From NCBI GenBank assembly GCA_900319195.1, contig ONNL01000005.1, positions 1-21,264 of the forward strand: DNA of 21,264 bases, in the 5' to 3' direction. Positions 14,269-21,025 of the stretch are shown piece after piece (positions within the stretch are counted from its first letter, which is position 1; every line of letters starts with the position of its first letter). The translations under genes and the position numbers were made by a program. The notes under the pieces are model-generated. The model was not told where the DNA came from and did no database searches. It was given only the letters and a program-made list of their open reading frames with translations. Source of the stretch: an uncultured Ruminococcus sp. Lineage in GTDB: Bacteria; Bacillota; Clostridia; Oscillospirales; Ruminococcaceae.

Positions 14269-14311
14269 TTTGGATATACATATTTCAAAAATTCTCAAGG
14301 AGGAATTTTCA

Positions 14312-15034
14312 ATGGAAAACATCGAAAAAAAGGAACAGCTCTATGAGGGCAAGGCTAAGAAGGTCTATGCAACAAACGACCCTAACCTCGTGATCGTTGA
14401 TTACAAGGACGACGCAACAGCTTTCAACGGAGTAAAGAAGGGCACTATCACAGGCAAGGGCGTTATCAACAACAAGATGACAAACTTTATGTTCAGTCTG
14501 CTCGAAAAGGAGGGTGTTCCGACTCATCTTGTAAAGGAGATAAGCGACCGCGAGACTATCGTTAAGAAGGTCTCTATCGTTCCCCTTGAGGTTATCGTAA
14601 GAAATGTCGCAGCAGGCAGCTTCTCAAAGAGAATGGGCGTTGAAGAGGGCAAGCAGCTTCTCTGTCCTATCCTTGAATTCAGCTATAAGTGCGACGAGCT
14701 CAACGACCCGTTCATCAACGACGACTATGCACTCGCACTCGGTATCGCTACAAAGGAAGAAATTGACACTATAAAGACACTCACACTCAAGGTAAATGCT
14801 TTCATGAAGGACTTCTTCAAGAAGCTCAATATCGACCTCATCGACTTCAAGATCGAATTCGGTAAGACTCCCGACGGACAGATAATCCTCGCAGATGAGA
14901 TCTCCCCCGATACTTGCAGATTCTGGGACAGCACAACTCATGAGAAGCTCGATAAGGACCGCTTCCGCAGAGACCTCGGCGGCGTAGAAGAGGCTTATCA
15001 TGAGATCATGAAGAGAATCGGACTGGGAGAGTAA
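14312..15034 (+). CDS. purC: SAICAR synthetase PurC
   Basis: A 240-aa ATP-dependent ligase joining CAIR and aspartate to give SAICAR in the cytoplasm. Characteristic sequence: EQLYEGKAKKVY at the N-terminus (ATP-binding strand), YKDDATAFNG near 30-39, PLEVIVRNVAAGSFSKR near 94-110, ILADEISPDTCRFWD near 193-207. Length is exactly that of the stand-alone bacterial enzyme. The start at 14312 follows AAGGAGG by 8 nt; an in-frame extension to 14099 would run back over the upstream HAD gene and is rejected. purF begins 4 nt after the stop. Confidence 0.95.
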   Translation: MENIEKKEQLYEGKAKKVYATNDPNLVIVDYKDDATAFNGVKKGTITGKGVINNKMTNFMFSLLEKEGVPTHLVKEISDRETIVKKVSIVPLEVIVRNVAAGSFSKRMGVEEGKQLLCPILEFSYKCDELNDPFINDDYALALGIATKEEIDTIKTLTLKVNAFMKDFFKKLNIDLIDFKIEFGKTPDGQIILADEISPDTCRFWDSTTHEKLDKDRFRRDLGGVEEAYHEIMKRIGLGE

Positions 15035-15038
15035 TACA

Positions 15039-16463
15039 ATGGGCGGTTTTTTTGGTGCAGCCTCTAAAAACGATTGCGTAACAGATGTATTCTTCGGTAC
15101 TGATTACCATTCACATCTCGGTACCCGCCGCGGCGGTATGACCGCTTACGCTGCTGACAAGGGCTTTCAGAGATCTATCCACAGCATTGAAAATTCACCG
15201 TTCAGGACAAAATTCGAGAATGATGTCGTAACTATGAAGGGTAATCTCTGTATCGGCTGTATCAGCGATACAGACCCTCAGCCCATTCTCGTCCGCTCAA
15301 AGCTCGGTCTGTACGCGGTATGCTCGGTAGGCATAATCAGAAATGCCGACGCACTCGTGCAGGAGCTCCTTGAGGGCGGATGTCCCAATTTTGAGGCTAT
15401 GAGTTCGGGCAATATCAACTCGGGCGACCTCATAGGCGCACTTATCTCGCAGAAGGACTCCTTCGTTGAAGGAATCCGCTATGCACAGTCAAAGATAGAG
15501 GGTACAATGTCCCTTATCATCATGACAAAGGAAGAGATAATCGCGGCAAGGGATACCTATGGCAGACTTCCTGTCATCATCGGAAAGCGCAGCGACGGCT
15601 TCTGCCTTTCGTCCGAATCCTTTGCCTTCCAGAAGCTCGGCTATGATACGTTCCGCGAGCTTGAGGCGGGCGAGATAGCAAGGATAACGGCTGACGGCTG
15701 TGAGACCATCAGCAAGGGCGATCCCTCAAAGATGAAGATATGCACGTTCCTGTGGACATATTACGGCTATCCGAATGCTGTCTATGAGGGCGTTACGGTA
15801 GAGACCATGCGTACAAGAAACGGCGAGATAATGGCTGAAAACGACATCAAGGCAGGCAGACTGCCCGATGTTGACTATGTGTGCGGAGTCCCCGATTCGG
15901 GCACACCTCACGCTATCGGCTATGCAAACAGGAGCGGTATACCGTTCGCACGTCCGTTCATCAAGTATACTCCCACTTGGCCGAGAAGCTTCATGCCTAC
16001 AAATCAGAGCATGAGAAACAAGGTCGCAAAAATGAAGCTTATCCCCGTGCATGAGCTTATCGAGGGCAAGAGGCTCCTCTTCGTCGATGACAGTATCGTC
16101 CGCGGTACACAGATGAGAGAGACAGTCGAATTCCTCTATGAGAACGGCGCAAAGGAAGTTCATATGCGCTCTGCTTGTCCGCCTATAATGTATGGCTGCA
16201 AGTATCTCAATTTCTCACGCAGCACCTCGGAAATGGAGCTTATCGCAAGACAGGTCATCTATGACCTCGAGGGTGAGGCCGGAACACAGTTCCTTGCTGA
16301 ATACAGCGACTCAAACACAGAACGCGGCAGAAGGCTCAGAGACGAGATATGCCGCAGACTGAATCTTACATCTCTCGAATTTCAGTCGCTTGAGGGCACG
16401 GAAAAGGCAGTCGGTCTCCCCGAATGCAGCCTTTGCTCTTACTGCTGGAGCGGCAGAGAGTAA
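15039..16463 (+). CDS. purF: PurF-family amidophosphoribosyltransferase lacking the glutaminase nucleophile
   Basis: A 474-aa homologue of glutamine-PRPP amidotransferase, the committing step of purine synthesis (PRPP to phosphoribosylamine). The phosphoribosyltransferase half is intact: VPDSGTPHAIGYANRSG near 285-301 and the PRPP loop FVDDSIVRGTQ at 348-358. Likely [4Fe-4S] ligands of the B. subtilis-type enzyme are present at C235, C387 and C463/C466/C469. The N-terminal Ntn domain, however, begins MGGFFG, where a normal PurF has Cys exposed after Met removal or propeptide cleavage. The expected NGN loop reads SVGIIRNA at 96-103. No upstream in-frame extension exists, and GGGAG about 9 nt before the ATG fixes the start. 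It is therefore probably ammonia-dependent or fed by another glutaminase. Confidence 0.88.
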   Translation: MGGFFGAASKNDCVTDVFFGTDYHSHLGTRRGGMTAYAADKGFQRSIHSIENSPFRTKFENDVVTMKGNLCIGCISDTDPQPILVRSKLGLYAVCSVGIIRNADALVQELLEGGCPNFEAMSSGNINSGDLIGALISQKDSFVEGIRYAQSKIEGTMSLIIMTKEEIIAARDTYGRLPVIIGKRSDGFCLSSESFAFQKLGYDTFRELEAGEIARITADGCETISKGDPSKMKICTFLWTYYGYPNAVYEGVTVETMRTRNGEIMAENDIKAGRLPDVDYVCGVPDSGTPHAIGYANRSGIPFARPFIKYTPTWPRSFMPTNQSMRNKVAKMKLIPVHELIEGKRLLFVDDSIVRGTQMRETVEFLYENGAKEVHMRSACPPIMYGCKYLNFSRSTSEMELIARQVIYDLEGEAGTQFLAEYSDSNTERGRRLRDEICRRLNLTSLEFQSLEGTEKAVGLPECSLCSYCWSGRE

Positions 16464-16485
16464 GCATATCTATGTACATCAGTGA

Positions 16486-16516
16486 TGACCTGCCCGTTGT
16501 TTCGGCGGACAGGTCA
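16486..16516 (+). other. Intercistronic hairpin between purF and purM
   Basis: TGACCTG (16486-16492) pairs perfectly with CAGGTCA (16510-16516), with a further GC-rich interior. There is no T-tract. It lies in the 90-nt gap, upstream of the purM ribosome site. Confidence 0.5.
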
Positions 16517-16553
16517 CATATATATGAATACGACTTTTATGGAGGATTTTATA

Positions 16554-17591
16554 ATGAACAACAGTTTCTCTGAAAGCTACAAGAAGGCAGGCGTTGACGT
16601 TACCGCAGGCTATAAGTCGGTAGAGCTGATGAAGCAGTATATCGCCCGTACAATGACAAAGGGCGCACTTTCGGGCATCGGCGGCTTCGGCGGACTTTTC
16701 GAGCTTGATATGACGGGCATCAGCAAGCCTGTTCTCGTTTCGGGCACGGACGGTGTCGGCACAAAGATAAAGATAGCTTTCATCATGGACAAGCACGATA
16801 CTGTCGGTATCGACTGCGTTGCGATGTGTGTCAACGACATCATCTGCTGCGGTGCAAAGCCCCAGTTCTTCCTTGACTATATTGCCTGCGGAAAAAACTA
16901 TCCCGAGAAGATAGCTACTATTGTTTCAGGCGTTGCAGAGGGCTGTGTTCAGGCTGAATGTGCTCTTATCGGCGGCGAAACTGCCGAGCACCCCGGTCTC
17001 ATGCCCGAGGACGAATACGACCTCGCAGGCTTCTCTGTCGGTGTTGTTGATAAGGATAAAATTCTCAAGCCTGAGACTCAGAAGGCAGGAGATGTCCTCA
17101 TCGCTATCAAGTCGAGCGGTGTTCACTCAAACGGCTTCTCGCTCGTAAGAAAGGTCTTTGACATAAACGAGCAGAATCTCAATATGCACTTCGACGACCT
17201 CGGTGCAACTCTCGGTGAGACTCTCCTCACTCCTACAAGAATATATGTAAAGGCAATAATGAAGCTCATAAGCGAAGTGAATGTGAAGTCGATATCTCAC
17301 ATCACAGGCGGCGGCTTCTATGAGAATATACCGCGCTCGCTCCCCGATAACCTTGCTGCCAAGATCTGCAGGAACGACGTTCAGGTGCTCCCGATATTCG
17401 ACCTCATCGCACGCTCGGGCGATATTCCCGAGAGAGATATGTTCAACACCTTCAACATGGGTGTCGGCATGATAGTCTGCGTTGACAAGAACGACGCTGA
17501 CAAGGCTGTTGCGGCTATCAGGTCCGCAGGCGAGGACGCTTATGTTCTCGGTGAGCTTGTTGAGTCCGAAGAGGGCGTTATCATCTGCTGA
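16554..17591 (+). CDS. purM: Phosphoribosylformylglycinamidine cyclo-ligase PurM
   Basis: A 345-aa cytoplasmic AIR synthetase: FGAM + ATP gives AIR, the imidazole ring closure. Typical motifs: YKKAGVDVTAGYKSV at the start, LVSGTDGVGTKIKIA near 62-76, CVNDIICCGAKPQFFLDY near 89-106, LIGGETAEHPG near 138-148, and SHITGGGFYENIPR near 245-258. Length is standard. The start at 16554 follows GGAGG (16541-16545) by 8 nt; an in-frame ATG at 16482 falls in the hairpin region with no ribosome site. Its product feeds PurE in the same cluster. Confidence 0.96.
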   Translation: MNNSFSESYKKAGVDVTAGYKSVELMKQYIARTMTKGALSGIGGFGGLFELDMTGISKPVLVSGTDGVGTKIKIAFIMDKHDTVGIDCVAMCVNDIICCGAKPQFFLDYIACGKNYPEKIATIVSGVAEGCVQAECALIGGETAEHPGLMPEDEYDLAGFSVGVVDKDKILKPETQKAGDVLIAIKSSGVHSNGFSLVRKVFDINEQNLNMHFDDLGATLGETLLTPTRIYVKAIMKLISEVNVKSISHITGGGFYENIPRSLPDNLAAKICRNDVQVLPIFDLIARSGDIPERDMFNTFNMGVGMIVCVDKNDADKAVAAIRSAGEDAYVLGELVESEEGVIIC

Positions 17592-17599
17592 TCTTTGAC

Positions 17600-17633
17600 C
17601 TGTCCCGAAGTGGAGCTGTCTGTTTCGGGACAG
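17600..17633 (+). other. Strong intercistronic hairpin between purM and the expansin gene
   Basis: CTGTCCCGAA (17600-17609) is perfectly complementary to TTCGGGACAG (17624-17633), a 10-bp stem with a 14-nt loop starting 9 nt after the purM stop. The sequence after it (TCGCTGTTAT) is not a T-tract. It could be a 3'-end stabiliser of the purM mRNA or a weak terminator. An AT-rich TATATATT at 17673-17680 could act as a -10 for the next gene, but no good -35 accompanies it. Confidence 0.6.
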
Positions 17634-17700
17634 TCGCTGTTATAGCAAACGGCAAAAATTTTTGACGCTGACTATATATTCTCCGCTGCGGAGGCAAACT

Positions 17701-18561
17701 ATGAAAAGGCTTATTTCTATGCTTGCGGCAGTATCTCTTGCTGCTGCTTCGGTCACGGCTATGGATGCGAGATCCACTGCCGCTGTCCTCGACCTCAACG
17801 GCGACGGACGTGTGAACGGTGCTGACCTTATCCTTGCAAGACAGAGCGGCGCTTCGTCTGAGGTGCTGAACATGATAAACGATTTCGTGCTCGGTGACGA
17901 CGTATCATACTGCATGGACTACACTATCGACGAGAGTGCTGTCCTTGAGCCGCAGGGCACTGTGCATACGGGCGAGGGTACCTTCTACGGCGGAGGCTAT
18001 GAGGGCGGCTGCTGTATGCTCGACCCTGTTTCGCGCGATTACTGGATAGTCGCAATGAACTATTACGACTACAACAACGCTCAGCTTGCAGGCGCGTATC
18101 TTGAGGTCACGGGCGAGCTCGGGACTATAAAAATGCTCGTTACCGACGAGCTCCCCGAGGGAAAAAAGGGCGACCTTGACCTGTATACCGACGCATTTCC
18201 GCTTATTGCTCCTGCCGAGAAGGGCAGGGTGCCTGTCAGCTGGAGGATAATACCGCTCGACACTGCCGAGAGCGCTCCCGTATCGTATAAGTACAAGGAG
18301 GGCTCGACGGAATTCTGGTGCGGCGTTCAGGTGAGAAATCACCGCTATCCGATAACAAGGCTCGAATATCTTGATGAAAACGGCGAGTTTGTCGAGCTTC
18401 CGCGCCGCAACTACAACTATTTCGAGTCGATGGACATGGGCGCGGGACCGTTTACATTCAGACTGACCGACATCTACGGTCACGTCATCATTGACAGGGA
18501 TATACCTCTCTCGACTGATGACACGGAGATAATACAGGGACACGTACAGTTCCCGAGATAA
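17701..18561 (+). CDS. Secreted bacterial expansin (EXLX) with N-terminal dockerin-like EF-hand
   Basis: A 286-aa exported protein expected to loosen cellulose or plant cell-wall networks without hydrolysis. A signal peptide (1-20, VTA-MDA region) is followed by one dockerin-type calcium loop D31-N33-D35-G36...D42. A canonical dockerin has two such loops; only one is clear here. Residues about 88-286 match the two-domain EXLX layout as I recall it from B. subtilis EXLX1: GGGYEGGCCMLDP (97-109), VTDELPEG with the key Asp at D149, IKEGSS-like YKEGST, QVRNHRYP (210-217), NYNYF (237-241) and the terminal GHVQFPR. The CBM63 aromatic surface appears as F205-W206-Y238, so the first of the paired Trp is Phe. 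The start at 17701 follows GGAGG by 6 nt; the upstream ATG at 17662 has none. It sits inside the purine gene run, an unexpected place. Confidence 0.88.
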   Translation: MKRLISMLAAVSLAAASVTAMDARSTAAVLDLNGDGRVNGADLILARQSGASSEVLNMINDFVLGDDVSYCMDYTIDESAVLEPQGTVHTGEGTFYGGGYEGGCCMLDPVSRDYWIVAMNYYDYNNAQLAGAYLEVTGELGTIKMLVTDELPEGKKGDLDLYTDAFPLIAPAEKGRVPVSWRIIPLDTAESAPVSYKYKEGSTEFWCGVQVRNHRYPITRLEYLDENGEFVELPRRNYNYFESMDMGAGPFTFRLTDIYGHVIIDRDIPLSTDDTEIIQGHVQFPR

Positions 18562-18604
18562 AATATGGAACGAAGTTCGGTCTGATGCTTTGGAGGAAAT
18601 GATT

Positions 18605-19069
18605 ATGAAGGTGGATAAGCTTGATATAGCGTGGTCTGTGGTCTCGATGATAATACTCGGGTATGCGTTTTATCATCATAAGACGATATATGGTCTGATA
18701 GCCGTATATGCGATAATGGTGGTCATTTTCTATATTCACATCATGAAAGTGCGGCAGAGGACTGACGGCAGTATCCCCGTGTATGCTACGGTCACGGACT
18801 ATTTTCAGTCAAAGGACAAGCTGAGATATTCCCCGATAGTGAAATATGAGACAGAGGACGGTGTTCCGATGTCGTCTGTTTACTCGATAGAGAGCGTGAA
18901 AAAACGCTATGAGATCGGCTCTGAGCAGATAATCTGCTATTCTCCGCAGGAACCGCTGTTCTTCTATTTTGCCGACCGCGAGGGCGAGCTTGTAAGCGTA
19001 TATTACCGATTCATCATAATCGGAGGGATACTGACAGCGGCGGCATTTATTATTTCTCAGCTCACATAA
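18605..19069 (+). CDS. Small membrane protein, DUF3592-like
   Basis: A 154-aa protein with two closely spaced helices at the N-terminus (about 8-25 and 28-46), a soluble mostly beta middle (about 55-130, including VYATVTDYF, SPIVKYETEDG and GSEQIICYSPQEP) and a C-terminal helix (about 134-152). This matches the layout of the uncharacterised DUF3592-type family. The start is placed at the ATG at 18605, 7 nt after GGAGGA; a TTG at 18590 and ATG at 18599 are too close to that ribosome site. It lies between the expansin and purN with short gaps. No function can be assigned. Confidence 0.65.
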   Translation: MKVDKLDIAWSVVSMIILGYAFYHHKTIYGLIAVYAIMVVIFYIHIMKVRQRTDGSIPVYATVTDYFQSKDKLRYSPIVKYETEDGVPMSSVYSIESVKKRYEIGSEQIICYSPQEPLFFYFADREGELVSVYYRFIIIGGILTAAAFIISQLT

Positions 19070-19090
19070 TAGTTTCAGGAGGTCATTCCA

Positions 19091-19717
19091 ATGAAAAATA
19101 TCATTGTTCTCGTCTCGGGCGGCGGAACAAATTTGCAGGCGCTTATTGATGCCGAAAAGTCGGGGATAATCAGGGACGGCAGGATAACCTGTGTCATTTC
19201 CTCGAATCCCTCTGCATATGCTCTTGAGAGAGCGGCAAACAACGGGATAAAGACGAGAGTCCTTCCGCGTAAGGAATACTCCGACAGCGTAAGCTACAGC
19301 CATGCCGTGCTTGACGCACTCAACGAGGAAAAGGCTGACCTGATCGTACTTGCGGGCTTCATGACTATCCTCGACGAATGCGTTACAAAGGCATATCCGT
19401 ACAGGATAATAAACGTGCACCCTGCACTTATCCCGTCATTCTGCGGCGAGGGCTTCTACGGACTTAAAGTCCATGAGGCTGCTCTTACATACGGAGTAAA
19501 GTACAGCGGAGCTACCGTGCATTTCGTCAATGAAAAGGCGGACGCAGGCGCGATAATCCTGCAAAAGCCTGTTGAGGTGAAGCGCAGCGACACTCCCGAG
19601 GTGCTCCAGAAGCGTATCATGGAGCAGGCTGAGTGGAAGATACTCCCCGAGGCAGTATCGCTCTTCTGTCAGGACAGGATAGAAATAATCGACGGAAAGG
19701 CTTTCATTAAGGAGTAA
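19091..19717 (+). CDS. purN: Phosphoribosylglycinamide formyltransferase PurN
   Basis: A 208-aa cytoplasmic enzyme transferring a formyl group from 10-formyl-tetrahydrofolate to GAR. The N-terminal phosphate loop VSGGGTNLQAL (8-18) is present. So is the catalytic triad region: N108 and H110 in NVHPALIPSF, and D151 in the KADAGAII segment. The FCGEGFYGLKVHE version of the loop after PSF is the one I associate with Clostridia. Its start follows AGGAGG by 8 nt. The next gene begins 4 nt after the stop, and its ribosome site overlaps the end of purN. Confidence 0.95.
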   Translation: MKNIIVLVSGGGTNLQALIDAEKSGIIRDGRITCVISSNPSAYALERAANNGIKTRVLPRKEYSDSVSYSHAVLDALNEEKADLIVLAGFMTILDECVTKAYPYRIINVHPALIPSFCGEGFYGLKVHEAALTYGVKYSGATVHFVNEKADAGAIILQKPVEVKRSDTPEVLQKRIMEQAEWKILPEAVSLFCQDRIEIIDGKAFIKE

Positions 19718-19721
19718 GCCT

Positions 19722-20282
19722 ATGGATTTCGGGATGATAAAGGAAAAGCAAACGGTGCAGAAGCTTTTTCTGTGCTTCATGATGTACTCTGTGCTCGGCT
19801 GGATATATGAGGTCGTGCTCGAGACATTCATCTATAAATGGGGATTTTCAAACCGCGGTGTGCTCTTCGGACCGTACTGCGTGGTCTACGGCTTCGGAGC
19901 ATTGGCATTCCTGCTGTGCTTCGGGCGGCTGATGAAGAAAAAGGACGTGAAATGGCTCAACATAGTGAAGCCTGTCATTATCTTCCTCGGGTGCATGGCT
20001 GTTGCGACGCTCATCGAGCTGTGCGCGAGCTATCTCCTCGAATGGACTACCGGCGCATGGCCGTGGCAGACCTACAAGGACTACAAATACAATTTTCAGG
20101 CAAGGATAGCTCTTTCTACCTCTCTGAGATTCGGTCTCGGCGGCACGCTGTTTATGTACGCCGTACAGCCGCTCTTCGAACGGATACTCTCAAAGCCGGG
20201 CAGAAGGACGCTCAATATCATATCCATAACCGTCGCAGTGATACTGGCGGCGGACTGCATATACACATTCATTATCAAGTGA
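19722..20282 (+). CDS. CmpB-type (COG4905) multi-pass membrane protein
   Basis: A 186-aa integral membrane protein of the 'putative ABC-transporter type IV / CmpB' family. It has about five helices: around 13-35, 46-67, 83-107, 130-150 and 165-184. The family-typical segments GWIYEVVLET and NRGVLFGPYCVVYGFGA sit between helices 1 and 2. No ATP-binding partner is encoded nearby, so the transporter label is nominal. AAGGAG inside the end of purN lies 7 nt before the ATG. It could export or import something linked to purine status, but the sequence does not say. Confidence 0.8.
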   Translation: MDFGMIKEKQTVQKLFLCFMMYSVLGWIYEVVLETFIYKWGFSNRGVLFGPYCVVYGFGALAFLLCFGRLMKKKDVKWLNIVKPVIIFLGCMAVATLIELCASYLLEWTTGAWPWQTYKDYKYNFQARIALSTSLRFGLGGTLFMYAVQPLFERILSKPGRRTLNIISITVAVILAADCIYTFIIK

Positions 20283-20301
20283 ACGAAAGGAGTTAATTAT
20301 C

Positions 20302-21015
20302 ATGAAAAAACTCAACATCGCACAGGAGCTCAGCTCAAACGAATATCCCGGAAGAGGTATCATCATCGGCAAGTCTGACTGCGGAAAGTACGCTGTAACA
20401 GCTTACTTCATCATGGGCAGGAGCGAAAACAGCCGCAACCGCGTTTTCGTTGAGGACGGCGACGGCATTCGCACACAGGCATTCGACCCGAGCAAGCTCT
20501 CTGATCCGCACCTCATCATCTATGCTCCCGTAAGAGTTCTCGGCTCTAAGCTCATTGTCACAAACGGCGACCAGACCGATACTATCTATGAGCTCATGGA
20601 CAAGCAGTTCACATTCGAGCAGGCGCTCCGCACACGCGAGTTTGAGGACGACGCTCCCAACTATACCCCCAGGATCTCGGGCATACTTCGCTTTGAGGAC
20701 GACGGCTTCAACTACGCTATGTCTATCCTCAAGAGCGCAAACGGCAACCCCGATTCATGCCATCGCTTCACATTCAGCTACAACAATCCTGCCGCAAGCG
20801 AGGGACACTTCATTCACACCTACATGGGCAACGGCTCACCGCTCCCGAGCTTTGAGGGCGAGCCCAAGCTTGTTGAGATAAAGGGAAATATCGACGAGTT
20901 CACGAGCACGGTATGGGATAACCTCAACGCTGACAACAAGGTATCGCTTTTCGTACGTTACGTTGAACTTGAAACCGGTAAGGCTGAGACAAGGATAGTG
21001 AATAAAAATAAGTAA
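20302..21015 (+). CDS. purO: PurO-type IMP cyclohydrolase
   Basis: A 237-aa cytoplasmic protein of the archaeal-type IMP cyclohydrolase family, closing FAICAR to IMP in the last step of purine synthesis. The N-terminal NEYPGRGIIIGKSDCGKYAVTAYFI-type segment (about 13-37), the MGRSENSRNRVF segment (about 38-49) and the Ntn-like beta pattern are those of PurO and its Clostridia relatives. Most bacteria use the fused PurH, whose N-terminal MGS-like cyclohydrolase is unrelated. Position in a pur cluster supports the call. The start follows AAAGGAG by 9 nt. A separate AICAR formyltransferase should exist elsewhere in the genome. The catalytic residues were not checked against a structure. Confidence 0.85.
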   Translation: MKKLNIAQELSSNEYPGRGIIIGKSDCGKYAVTAYFIMGRSENSRNRVFVEDGDGIRTQAFDPSKLSDPHLIIYAPVRVLGSKLIVTNGDQTDTIYELMDKQFTFEQALRTREFEDDAPNYTPRISGILRFEDDGFNYAMSILKSANGNPDSCHRFTFSYNNPAASEGHFIHTYMGNGSPLPSFEGEPKLVEIKGNIDEFTSTVWDNLNADNKVSLFVRYVELETGKAETRIVNKNK

Positions 21016-21025
21016 TTTCAATAGC

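Noticed and set aside
14099..14311. N-terminal extension of PurC
   Set aside because: The extension runs back over the end of the HAD phosphatase gene in another frame. AAGGAGG 8 nt before the ATG at 14312 and the family length both fix the shorter start.
16482..16553. Longer PurM start
   Set aside because: The upstream ATG lies in a hairpin region without a ribosome site; GGAGG at 16541-16545 serves the ATG at 16554, and the usual PurM N-terminus begins there.
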